Positions 1 to 10,210 of a stretch of 64,000 bases of DNA are shown piece after piece. Under the pieces are notes generated by a model. It ran no database searches. It was not told the DNA's origin and worked only from the letters and a program-made list of their open reading frames with translations. The stretch spans positions 62,001 through 126,000 of the forward strand of contig NW_017567017.1 of the NCBI RefSeq assembly GCF_001661265.1. The letters are read 5' to 3'. Source of the stretch: Saitoella complicata NRRL Y-17804. Its lineage: Eukaryota; Ascomycota; Saitoellomycetes; Saitoellales; Saitoellaceae. The stretch's first letter is position 1. Every line of letters begins with the position of its first letter. Made by a program: the position numbers and the translations under genes.

Positions 1-85
1 TAGCTATTATGTAGCAAATTCTCCTATTATCGTTTTGGCACGTCTTTGTTTCATAATCATACATCTCAACCGGTATTCCTGCTTC

Positions 86-1834
86 TCAATCATGCTTCTT
101 CGCGTACTTACTCTTCTTCCTCAACCAACCTCCATACCGATACAACACGAACGGAATCGGAATCATCCCCACACTAATGAACCCAAGCAACGAACATCCC
201 CATCCAATACCCAAGTTCGCAAACAACGGAGTCGCAATCAACGGGAACCCAGCACCAAACGCCGCACGGAAGAAATCGTTTCCGGCATAGACACTCGCTG
301 CGTATTTGGGGTACGCGTCTCCGAGGTAGTTGATGACACACTGGAAGAGAAGGAACGCACCCACTGAGAAAAATGAGGATCCGATGATGGGGACAATCCA
401 GTGAATACGGGGACGAGACGTCCATCCGAACCAGAAGAGGCAGATCGGGATCCAGATCGACGCAAACATCGCCGCCTGCAACCGCAGCTCGACGGGGCGA
501 AGATTACCCTCATCATCGAATTTCTTCTCGAGGTAAAAGTATGAGTAGGCGAAGTATCCGAACGTGGTGATGATTGTCATTACGAGAATGCCCATGAACG
601 CCAAACCTTCCTCTCCGAGGTTGAAACCGTAGAACTCGGTGAAAACAATCGCGAACGACTCGAACCAGATATAGAGAATACCGTACACGAGAGCAATGTA
701 GAGGTCGAGCAAGAAGACGATAGGTTCACCAAACGTCAACTGGAATGGACGCCAGAGGCTCATGACAGCAACTTGGCTGACTGTCATCTGACTCTGCTCT
801 ATCTCGCCTTCCGATTTGAGGTCTTTGTTACCGGTCAACTTCCTCAGTCTGCGGGCACGCTTAACGAGGATGTTCTCCGCGCTCGTTTCAGGGAGGAAGA
901 AAGCGAGGATCAAGAGACTTCCACCACTCAACCACAACAACACCCAAAACGTCCATCGCCATCCATTCGCGTCCGCAGCGAAACCACCAAGGAGAGGACC
1001 GAGCACGGGTCCACAGACAGCTGCGCACCCCCAGATAGCAATAGGGTACGCGCGCTTCTTGGGCCCGAACATATCACCAATGCTCGCTCCACCCGTAGCA
1101 AGCGGCGGCGACCCAACAAAACCCGCAGCAAATCGCAACGGAATCAATGCGCCGAGGCCACCGCACAACGCAGTAGGCACCTGCAAACAAACAAAAATGA
1201 TAAGACAGATGATGTAAATCGTATTTCTCCCAATCGCCGGGATCTCGCTCAGCGGTGAAAGGAACATCGGTCCGATGCCGTATCCTGCAACGAAGGCTGT
1301 AAGACCAAGTGTCGCAGGGACTTGGGTGATCCCCCAGCGTTGTTCGATATCGGGGATGCCGGGGGAGTAGATGGATGACCCGATGTAGACTGCGAAAGTC
1401 AATAGACAGATCAAGGCGGTGACGGAACATCGTTTTCCAAGGGACCAGTTGGCAGGGTTTTCGGGATCGATGTCGGAGTACCACGTTACAACATTGGGAT
1501 CCTTACGAGTTCCTTCGTATGGGTCTTTCTTGCCCTTCTCTTCATCGTCTGCATCTCGTGGCTTTTCGTTGTCGTTATCCTCGCCAGAGTGTTGGGAGCC
1601 AGAGTCAACGGCGGTCGAGTTCGAGTTCTGACGGCCTCGTTCCTGTCGTCGTTGATTCTCCTCCTTCTCCTGCTCACGAGCCGCGGTCTCCCGCTCAATA
1701 TACTCCTTCGTATACTGCTCCGGGAACTGTCCCTCGATCTCTTCGGGATACTTCAGAAAATCAAGCTTTGGCCCAAACGCACCACGCAACAAAATCCCTA
1801 CAAAGGACTCGCGAAACCAGTCTGGTGCTGGCAT
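86..1834 (-). CDS. MFS multidrug exporter, DHA1 family (FLR1/CAF5/MDR1-like)
   Basis: Predicted plasma-membrane drug:H+ antiporter of about 582 residues, single exon. The first ATG is at 1834; the open frame upstream begins only with a TTG codon at 1840. A long hydrophilic N-terminus of about 130 residues, rich in E, R and Q, precedes NPANWSLGKR and then about 12 membrane segments. Family signatures are visible: SPLSEIPAIGRN (loop 2-3 motif of the FLR1/MDR1 branch), the antiporter-type run GCAAVCGPVLGPLLGG, and NGWRWTFW. Length and layout fit fungal DHA1 exporters that confer fluconazole, benomyl or cycloheximide resistance. The substrate cannot be told from sequence; polyamine or siderophore roles are possible within DHA1. 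The next gene, on the same strand, lies 640 bp upstream, so the two are independent units. Confidence 0.9.
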   Translation of the reverse strand: MPAPDWFRESFVGILLRGAFGPKLDFLKYPEEIEGQFPEQYTKEYIERETAAREQEKEENQRRQERGRQNSNSTAVDSGSQHSGEDNDNEKPRDADDEEKGKKDPYEGTRKDPNVVTWYSDIDPENPANWSLGKRCSVTALICLLTFAVYIGSSIYSPGIPDIEQRWGITQVPATLGLTAFVAGYGIGPMFLSPLSEIPAIGRNTIYIICLIIFVCLQVPTALCGGLGALIPLRFAAGFVGSPPLATGGASIGDMFGPKKRAYPIAIWGCAAVCGPVLGPLLGGFAADANGWRWTFWVLLWLSGGSLLILAFFLPETSAENILVKRARRLRKLTGNKDLKSEGEIEQSQMTVSQVAVMSLWRPFQLTFGEPIVFLLDLYIALVYGILYIWFESFAIVFTEFYGFNLGEEGLAFMGILVMTIITTFGYFAYSYFYLEKKFDDEGNLRPVELRLQAAMFASIWIPICLFWFGWTSRPRIHWIVPIIGSSFFSVGAFLLFQCVINYLGDAYPKYAASVYAGNDFFRAAFGAGFPLIATPLFANLGIGWGCSLLGFISVGMIPIPFVLYRYGGWLRKKSKYAKKHD

Positions 1835-2473
1835 CTTCAAGTTAAGCCCTCTTGATATGATCTCGTTCGCGGTCGTTCGAACTCGTTACTGAACATCCTC
1901 CCAACCCCCAGGACATACGAAGGGTTTTAATGACCTCCTCAGCTGATGAATGACCTCCTCCATACTCTTTCCCCTCATATGCATTCGCGTGGGATGACGT
2001 TGACGACTCCCTCGATCGGGGAGCCGACGCGAGTCAACCGTCGGCGATGCGCGCAGTTTTTGGAAAATCGCACGGGACGAGAAATAGCCGAGAGACATTG
2101 AGCGTCATTCCGGTTGATAAATTAGAGAAAGTGGATATTCTAGAACGAATGGATTCGCGGTGCATGGGAGGACAAGCTGCGCGCATCGGTACGGGAGGTT
2201 GAGTTGTCGGCTCTGGCGGCTTCGGGACGGATGAGGCTGTCATTCGCGATCGCTTCAGCGTCGGCAGGAGCTACTTCGTAAGTCGTGATTTCCAATCATT
2301 TCTGCCCTATATTCTTCTGACAAGTACGTACGTCTTGAGCTTACCTAACCAACGGCTCTGCCGAAACTGGACTCACTCCAGCCGCAGAAAAAGTCAACGT
2401 CACGGCATATGACGTAGCCTGATTGATCACTTAGGTCTGGATGAAACCCTTATTGTATTTCTGCGAAGCCTGA
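1835..2473. other. Intergenic: upstream of the MFS gene, downstream of Fpg
   Basis: About 640 bp without a convincing gene. A 12-bp direct repeat AATGACCTCCTC occurs at 1929-1940 and again at 1949-1960, about 95-125 bp upstream of the MFS start; it could be a binding site pair. Nothing else stands out. Confidence 0.6.
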
Positions 2474-3631
2474 TCATTCTAGATCTGACGGCGGAGGAGA
2501 AAGACTATCCTCCTTCTTCACCGTCTTCCGTTTCCTCCCAGACCTCCTCATACCCTCATGCACCTCCTTCTCCTCCTTCACCGGCTTTGGGTTCTCCTCT
2601 TCCTCTTCCTCGTCCTCGCTTTCCTCCTTGACCTTCTTCCTCTTCGTACCACCTCTCTTTGTTACCTTCTTCGAAGTCCCGTCTATGTCGGATGTTCCGA
2701 TGAGTTTTTGTCGGCTTGAAACGACTGCGGAGGTCCGGCCTCCGACGGTGATGAATGTGATTTTCTCACCGGATGGCATATAGCCAGCTTGCACCCCACC
2801 ACCATTCCCATCCTCCACATCTTCCTCTTCTTTGACCTTCCGCTTCTTCCCCTTACTCTTCCCTTTACTCCACCTGTGTTTGAATAGCCAATCCTCAGGA
2901 AAGCTATCAGAGTCACCACCAGCTTCCACCGCCGTCACAGGTACCTTCCTAGTCCATTCCCACAATCTCTCCAGTTGTCTTTCGTCAACTGTATTCGAAT
3001 ATTGCTCGGGGTGTATCCCCGCTTGATACAACACCTCATCCGCGACCCAATTCCCTACCCCTGCGCTGAACGCTTGATCTAACAAGAGTGCTTTGATCGG
3101 GACGCGGCGCGCGCGGACTTTGGCGGAGAAGAGGGGGAGGGAGGGCATACATATCACTGGATCGAAACCGAGGCGGGAGAGGGGTTCGTCGGACATGGGA
3201 TCTTGGGTATGAACCAACCTCACCCGTCCCAGGCGGCGGGGATCGCAGAATGCCATTTCGGTGCCGTCGTCCATCATCAATGTAAATTTCCAGAACTTCG
3301 GTGGCCAGATATCGGTGGATGAAGCGTCGCGGTGGGAGTAGTAGTGGGTTTTTGTGTTGCGGATGTGTGGCCAGCCCGTCATGCCCAGATGCATCAGTAC
3401 GCACAATCCTTCGCTTATCTCCTGCGCTTCCATCTCGAACCAGAAGTACTTCCCATACCTCTTAACACTACCGATAATTCGATTCTCGAGGGCGTCCTTG
3501 AATGCCGTGGCGGACGTGGGAGAGACGTAGAGGATTGCGTCGTCAGGTGCGGTGATGGAGGTGATGCGTTTTGAGGCGAGATGGGTGTGGAGGAAGGTTC
3601 GGGCACGTTCGACTTCGGCAAGTTCTGGCAT
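2474..3631 (-). CDS. Formamidopyrimidine-DNA glycosylase (Fpg/MutM-type, zincless), base excision repair
   Basis: 385-residue single-exon bifunctional DNA glycosylase/AP lyase, expected to excise oxidised purines and nick the abasic site in the nucleus. It starts MPELAEVE: Pro2 is the Schiff-base nucleophile and Glu3 the catalytic acid of the family. The family lysine is seen at K61 (GKYFWF), then HLGMTG, DPRRLGR, and the helix-two-turn-helix KALLLDQAFSAGVGNWVADEV. There is no four-cysteine zinc finger; instead FITVGGRTSAVVSSRQK matches the zincless finger known from plant and fungal Fpg. The last 90 or so residues are Lys/Glu-rich and probably disordered (RRSGRKRKTVKKE), plausibly nuclear targeting or DNA binding. 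The ATG at 3631 is forced by the need for Pro at position 2. Confidence 0.93.
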   Translation of the reverse strand: MPELAEVERARTFLHTHLASKRITSITAPDDAILYVSPTSATAFKDALENRIIGSVKRYGKYFWFEMEAQEISEGLCVLMHLGMTGWPHIRNTKTHYYSHRDASSTDIWPPKFWKFTLMMDDGTEMAFCDPRRLGRVRLVHTQDPMSDEPLSRLGFDPVICMPSLPLFSAKVRARRVPIKALLLDQAFSAGVGNWVADEVLYQAGIHPEQYSNTVDERQLERLWEWTRKVPVTAVEAGGDSDSFPEDWLFKHRWSKGKSKGKKRKVKEEEDVEDGNGGGVQAGYMPSGEKITFITVGGRTSAVVSSRQKLIGTSDIDGTSKKVTKRGGTKRKKVKEESEDEEEEEENPKPVKEEKEVHEGMRRSGRKRKTVKKEDSLSPPPSDLE

Positions 3632-5403
3632 CCTTGTAGGTTCGTAGGTGTCGGGAACAGCAAGAGGCGGGATCAGGGAGAGGAGGTTGGAGGAGGTTGG
3701 AGGAGGTTGGGAGGAGCTACGCTGACGTCGTGAGAAGAATCCTTTCAGGCGGTGGTCATGACGTCACGTGCACCTGCACTCCGATGCACGTTAATTGCAG
3801 CGTAACATTTGAGGCTCCAGCTATTCGACGACGAAGGTTGTTACCGTTCCCATGGTTGGTGTAGCCATTTGCTGCTGTGGGACGTGCATGTGATGTATCT
3901 AAGGAGGTACCCTCCCCGCGATCTTTCGCGTAACGTCGAAGTGCACACGTGGACTCTCGAGCGTGTGACGGTTGATTACTCGTTTCGATATCTTGAAGGG
4001 TCAGGGTTAAGCTTGAATGAAAGGAGGTTCGCTTGGAGCCACAGAACACTCGCCTTGCCCTACCTCCATCCCGGGCCTTGAGGTGACAAGAGTAAGGATC
4101 CGGTGACGTCCACGAGGCTCGTTGCAAACATGTTGGGGACGAAAGGATGGTCATCGCTTGTTATTTCCCCGTACTTCCGTCATGCAAACACGAATGACGT
4201 TCGACATCCCGAGAACTGAGAACAGCCCCTGATGCTTGGCTGCGACAGCTAGATCTCGATCCAGCATCCACAAGCCCGCTGAGAAATCCATGGCTCATGT
4301 CTAAACGTCCTGACACTGCCAGCATTCTCAAAGCCTATCGGCTTCTGCGGCTTCAGAAACTGTAATGGACACGCGCCTGAAAACTTTAGAGTTCGGGCCG
4401 GGTGCAGGGGATGATCACGCTCGTCTGCTCTTTTGGAGTTCCTCGATACACGTACGGACGTAACCTGGACACAAGCTCATATACACATGCACATTCAGGC
4501 TACGTTACAAATCTCGGCAACTCGTCCGACACTCCGTGCAATTCCCGTTCTCGAACCTCTTCCAAGTTTATCCGCCTTCACTTTACATACGTCCAAATTG
4601 GCTCACCAGGTCCTCCATTGTTTTATGCTGACGCGTCTGAAACAGCAAACATCCTGAAACTAGAAGCACGGAGGCGCAACCGATCCGGTAAACGGCGCCG
4701 TTTGATTCTAGGCCTGCGTAAGTGCCTTCGGAACAGATAAGATAAAGTGCGAGGTGTTTTTGTGGGGCGTAGACCAAGCTGGCCGTGACTCATGATCAGC
4801 TGAAGCAATTGCAATTGGAAGGTGCTCGACATTTGTTACCTAGGCCTGTCATGACACGAGTTCGAGGTAACCTGTCACAGCCTCGATGACGCGACCTGAT
4901 CACCTCACCGCTCGAACCCAATCGCAAAACCTACCGCGCTCCGGATGCCCAATAGCCAAACTCAAACTCTAATGATAAGAAGGCATGCAGGGCCTTTTCC
5001 TCAGGGCATGACCTACGTATGAGACAAACGCCCCGGTAGGGACACGGGAAACGGGCCGTCTTTCGTCCGCTCAACTGCTATGACGCATCCTCATTGGCTG
5101 AAACTCTACGGTCCAGTTGTCCAGACCTTGTCGCAATGAGTCTAATTGGGAGAGGTGTCGATCTAATCCGAGGCAGTGTTTGAACAAACGGGTGAAGGGA
5201 CCATGAATCGTTAAGCGACATTAGTCATCACATGTGAGGTTGAAACCTGACGCAATCCTCTCTACCCAGAAGTTAAATGAGAGCGGACACGAGACGTGCG
5301 TCGCAGGGGGATTTCTCTTATATCTTCTCGGCAGAGCCACTTGGCGACCAACGTCTGTGTTTCGATACCGCACTATACGTATACGTGTAAACATTGATCC
5401 ACG
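3632..5403. other. Long intergenic region between divergent Fpg and Zn2Cys6 genes
   Basis: About 1.8 kb with only short, compositionally odd open frames on both strands and no recognisable protein or RNA gene. It must hold the promoters of both flanking genes. A small purine-rich tandem repeat lies next to the Fpg start (listed separately). Confidence 0.5.
3681..3710. repeat. 10-bp tandem repeat, three copies
   Basis: AGGAGGTTGG repeated three times in a row, 50-80 bp upstream of the Fpg ATG. Strand-asymmetric purine-rich tract; possibly promoter-related. Confidence 0.8.
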
Positions 5404-8096
5404 ATGGCCGAGACGAACGGAATTGGTTTAAAGGCTCCTAGTCAGCAGGTGAAGCGCCGAGGTATGCTGGATGACTCAAACGGATTGGTTGAGTGTGAGT
5501 GCTGATCTGTGTCCACAGCTTGTGTTATCTGTCGTCGTCGTAAGCTGCGGTGCGATGGCATCAGGCCTCTTTGTGGGAATTGTTCCAGACTTGGTCATGA
5601 GTGCGGTTACGATGAGACTCGTCGTAAATCTGGACCTCGTCAAGGTTACGTCAAAGGTCTTGAGAACAGACTTGGTATTTACCATCATCTGCCGCCACTT
5701 TCACCAGAGCTAACGATGTGGGTACAGCACAAGTCGAAAAGCTCCTCGAATCGGCGCAAGAACTAAGGATCCAGGACCCACCTCAGCAGAGTGAACACGG
5801 TCAGAGCCAGCAACAGCAACAGCAACACCTCCAGTTCAGTGGTATGGTCCCGCAACCACAGATCATGCCTCCGATGCCGCAGCAGCGTGAGATCACCAAC
5901 TTCATTCCCGGAATGATCCCAATTGGACCGCCGACCAATGCGATGAACGTGGCGACGACAGCTTCCGGTGTCGGCAACGATCTTAATATGACGACGCCTG
6001 GACAATGGCAACCAATCGATGGTACGTATAAGCCCAACGATATCTTCAACTCCCTCGATCTCTCCAACAACCGGTTTCAGCTTCCTCAACCCACAATCGC
6101 TCAACCGTCCACTCCCGCAATTTCTCAACCACAGATCCCGAACTTGCAAAGCTTCGAGTCGATGTCGAGTGAGGAGGCCGATGCCCAGTTTGACGAGTTG
6201 TGGGAGCTGATGCGTATGAACCCACGTGAAGAGGATTTACCCCCGTCCAACCTCATCGACGTCCTCAACCGCCGATTCTGCGACACGATGTGGCACGCAA
6301 TGCCAATCCTTCACCGAGGACGTTTTCTCTCCCGTCAACTTGTACCACCGGGAGCGAGGCCGGTGTTGGCGTTGAGGTTTGCATGTTGGGCACTTGCGGC
6401 TGCGGGGCATGAGGATGTGAGGTTGAACGCGTTGGCGGATGGGTACTATTCCCGTGCGAAACTCGAAATTCATAAACTGGAGACGGGAAGGGAGAGTAAA
6501 TCGATCTGTGACCTGGGTGTGATCCAGGCGTACACCTACGTCGCCGTCTACGAGATCCACCACGCATACTGGCCTTCCGCATGGATGTCCGTTGGTGCGG
6601 CGGCACGGTGTGCGCTCATGATGGGTCTGCATCGTATTGATTCCGGTGAGCCGCTGACGGGAAAAGCACAAAAGACACAGAAGAAGTGGGGGATCCGTGA
6701 GGCGGAGGATCAGTCTGAGCTTGAAGAACGTCGTCGTACGTTTTGGGGAGTGTTTGCGCAGGATAGGAAGGTGAGTGTGGGGACTGGGTGGCCGTGTGCG
6801 TTGCATGAGAGTGATGTTACCACCAATCTTCCTGTGTCGGAAGCTGAGTGGGAAAGGGATGATATTGGGGAGGAGAGTGAAGGTGAACCACTCTTCCCTC
6901 TGCATGTGACGAGTATGAACCAGAAGACAAGTCCGTGGGGTGCATTGCTGAGGGCGAGTGCCCTCTTGGGCAAGATCTCGGAACACATCAATCGTGAGAG
7001 TCGAAGCCAATGCATGCCCTACTCCGAACGTCATAAAGCCCTCGACAACCTCATCCAAAACACCCTCTCCTCCCTCCCCCTCCACCTCCGCGTCCTCAAC
7101 GGTAGCGTCGACCCCCGCGTGCTGTGTCTCAACCTCGGTTTCCTGACATGTGTGATTCACCTCCACGCCGCAGTCCTCGAGACGACGAGTTCGTGTGCGG
7201 TCACTTTGGATCGTGAGGGGAGCGTAAGTAGGTGTTACTCCGCCTCAATGGAGATGGCGAATTTATTGAGGTTGACGAAGGACATGCCCATTTCGTTCAA
7301 CTACATGATCACGAATCGTGGGTTCTCGCTGTACTCTGGTGGGCGCGTCCTCGTCCTCCTGCTTAACGCTTCTAACGAAGCTGGGAACAAGATTGTTCCA
7401 GGAATGGGGGTGAGAGACGAAATGCGCGACGCACTCCAGGTCATCCTCGAGAACTTGGGAAAGGAAGCAGCATATTGTTCCATGTCCGGAATGTACGTCG
7501 CCCAACTCCAAGCCGAACTCGTCTCCGGATCCCGTCCCGAAGGCGGCTGGTGCGGTGACAAAGTCATTATCGAACCCCAAGACGTCGCTGGCCTTGGCCG
7601 TCCCTCCGCTCAGCCTTCAACCCCGCCGGGGTTCCACCACGGCTCAACAACCAATAGCGACGAAAGCATGCCACAAATGAGTGATAGCTCGAGTTCACAC
7701 GTCCACTCCGCCGACCCATCTCCCCTCCAACAACCAGAATCCTCATTCTTCCCCGATCACAACGACTCCAATGACCCCGCAGTCGGCGTCGGAAGGCGTC
7801 GTAGCAGTGCATGGAGCGCTGATCAGGAATGGGAATATGTCACCCAGATGAACCACAACCACAACACTGGCACCGCCGCAATGGGTATGAACATGGGAAT
7901 GAGTGCGGAGATGGTGATGCAGATGGAGCAATTTCAGATGCAACGTATGATGCAAGCGAGTGCAGGTCAAGGATCACCGGGACCGCAGCCGGTGCAGGGT
8001 GCGATGAAGAATGGGATGGGGGATCCTCTTATGGCAATGGGTGGGGAACCGGGGGAGGTTGAGATGTTGGATGAGATCCAGCAGCTGTATTATTAG
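5404..8096 (+). CDS. Zn2Cys6 transcription factor with fungal_trans middle domain
   Basis: Three exons (5404-5461, 5519-5674, 5728-8096) give 860 residues. Intron 1 is 57 bp; intron 2 is 53 bp and carries a canonical GCTAAC branch site. The join is supported because it yields an ideal binuclear cluster, Cys 21, 24, 31, 38, 41 and 48 (CX2CX6CX6CX2CX6C), preceded by a basic stretch and followed by the linker RRKSGPRQGYVKGLENRL running into a short coiled coil AQVEKLLESAQEL. A Gln-rich linker follows, then a fungal_trans-type domain (LIDVLNRRFCDTMWHAMPILHRGRFL), then a long Ser/Pro/Met-rich tail. It should be a nuclear, sequence-specific regulator. The KSGPxxGYVK..LE linker occurs in several fungal regulators of sugar and development genes, but I cannot assign a specific orthologue or target. 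Confidence 0.9.
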
Positions 8097-8348
8097 CTGT
8101 CCATTCGCTTGCGATTACCTTTTGGTTGAGAGCTTGTTGAGTTGCGTTTTACGTTTGTTTAAAATACGGTTTCCTCGGTGTATGCATAGGCTTATGCTCT
8201 TTTCTTCTTTTTGGATACCGGTACACGTTGGTGTTTAGCAATTGAATCTCTCCTGTCAACAATACCTACATGCCATCCTTCGCAAAGGGGATGCTCGATT
8301 AGTAGATAGTATGCTGCCCACTCGTGTATCTGATATGCCTTCCTTTCT

Positions 8349-9605
8349 CTACGGCTCCATTCTCCTCTGCCAGAATCCCTGTTCAAAGCCCTCATCGATC
8401 TCCTGATAGTCCATTGCCCTCCCCGCTACATCTTCTTCCATCCGGACCATTGCTGCAAATCCTTGTTCCGATCCCAACCGATTTTCCAAATCCATCGCGT
8501 GTGTACGTGCAAACGGGTTCTCCTCCTCAACCTCCGGCTCAAACCACAAACTCTCCAACACTGGTTCTTCCTCCTGACCCCTCCCTCCATGACCCCCGCC
8601 TTGGATCCACTCGCTAGCCTCCGTCTCAATTCGTTCATTCACTGCTCCTTGAAGTTTATCCTGCCAGCTGTCCTGCACCGGCGCGATAAATGAGTGGTAC
8701 CCGGACTCACCCTCGTCCAGTTCTCCCTCTTCATCACAGGCGAAGGAGAAAGAGCTGGGTGGGAGCTCGGGCGGTTGCTGGATGAAACGGGCAGGTGTTG
8801 AGAGTTGTTGATGATGTGTAGCACTCTCGATGCGCTCTAAGATTTGTGAATGAAATTTGTTGGTCCATGTGTCTTTCGCAGCACTCGCTTCGGCAGCAGT
8901 ATGAGAAAACGCAGCGTACAGCGTGTTAGGTGACTGGCCAATATCCGAAGCGAGCTTTGTAGGTGCAGGGCTTCCATATGTCGCGGAATGGCGAAGCCCG
9001 GTCGCCTGTGCTTTTGGGAAGAGCTGCGGAAGCGTAGGTGCCCCTCTCAGCGTAGCATGACCCGAAAGTAAAGTGGGAAGTCCGCCTTGACTTTTACCGC
9101 TGAGAAAGCCAGGCTGTACACTCCGGATTAGCCATGTCAGAGCACTAGCTGCCGCAGACAGCGTACCTTCTTCGGCGTACTGGTAGTAACTCTCCCCATT
9201 CTTCCTTTGCTTGTCGTGATGGATCCACTTTTCGCTACAGTGTCGACTGTATGCTTCTTAGCCACGCCTCCTCCCCTTTTCCAACCACGCAACAGTGTTT
9301 CTATGTCTTCTCTCATCTTCTCGTTCTTCTCGTTCTGCTTTCTTGTTCCACTTCTCCTCTTCCTTCCCATACCCGGAAACATCTGCATGTCATCATCCTC
9401 TTCGCAGTCAATAGGAGCAAGGGGTTGGGTTTTCGCCGACCTGTCATCCTCACCAGTCAGCTACGCCATGAGCGTCCCTAAAGCGGGAGATGGACCTAGA
9501 ATGCGGGATGTATGCGCTCAGTTCGTCAGATACGCTCGTGGCGAGACTCGTGGAATAGCTGTTGTCAGCGAACGAGGAGTCAGTTGTGGACACTTGGAGT
9601 GGCAT
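8349..9605 (-). CDS. Hypothetical protein, three-exon model, no recognised family
   Basis: An open frame of about 300 codons without an ATG runs on the minus strand from 9257 to 8349. A 53-bp intron (9114-9166; donor GTACGC, branch-like GGCTAATC, acceptor TGTACAG) joins it in phase 0 to a frame containing MQMFPGMGRKRRSG. A second, less certain 73-bp intron (9461-9533) joins in phase 0 to a short first exon starting at the ATG at 9605 (MPLQVSTTDSS). The model has 376 residues. The product is hydrophilic: acidic patch CEEDDD, then a basic stretch, a Ser/Gly/Pro-rich middle, a possibly helical stretch (AKDTWTNKFHSQILERIES), and an acidic C-terminus ending QGFWQRRMEP. No signal peptide or membrane segment. 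Translation might instead start at the ATG at 9388. I recognise no family; nuclear or regulatory would be a guess. It converges on the Zn2Cys6 gene. Confidence 0.5.
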
Positions 9606-10210
9606 TGGCGCACGTAGTACGCCGTGTGAAAATGCTAGAGCGAGAAAGAAGTGCAGAAAAGAGGTTTGAGGGCCTTGACTGGTTCTTCGAGTCCAGTCGA
9701 TCGAGATCGTGCAGAGCTCTGGCCTTGGTTGCTCCGGATCCTTCAGTTCGAGCTCAGGGGTGATCGAAACGCGCCAGGAGTTGAGCACACAGACCCAGAC
9801 ACGTGCCAGCTGAGATGAACCTCCGTCCGGACAATGGGTACTGAGTGTATCTGAATGGATTTGTTCTGCTTGACCGTGGCATAAGGATTACGTCTGCAGC
9901 CAGGACAGCAAATATCAGCATCTAACGTCCGGGAACATCTAAGTGTGCGAACTATTACAACATTCGCCACGACACACCACTTGATTACGACATCTAGCAC
10001 GAGAAACCCTCTGTTGTCAGGCTCAAACTACACGGGCATATAGCTACCCCCGGAAAACCTTTGAAGCCTAGGCGTGCTATTTTCCCACGCTCGTGAATGC
10101 CGGTCATGATAGATAGACAAATTATTAAAAGAAACCATATAGCCAATTAGAACGGAGTAACGCCATATTACGGGTAAAACTACACGCACAGCCAAGACCT
10201 TGCAAAGATA
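9606..10210. other. Intergenic between hypothetical gene and permease
   Basis: About 600 bp. It should hold the promoter of the hypothetical gene and the 3' UTR of the permease gene. An open frame without an ATG continues to about 9887 on the minus strand but looks non-coding. Nothing else recognised. Confidence 0.5.

Noticed and set aside
1835-1840. Start of the MFS transporter at 1840
   Set aside because: That codon is TTG; the first ATG is at 1834.
6237-7166. 309-codon minus-strand open frame
   Set aside because: Antisense to the Zn2Cys6 gene, whose fungal_trans domain is on the plus strand here.
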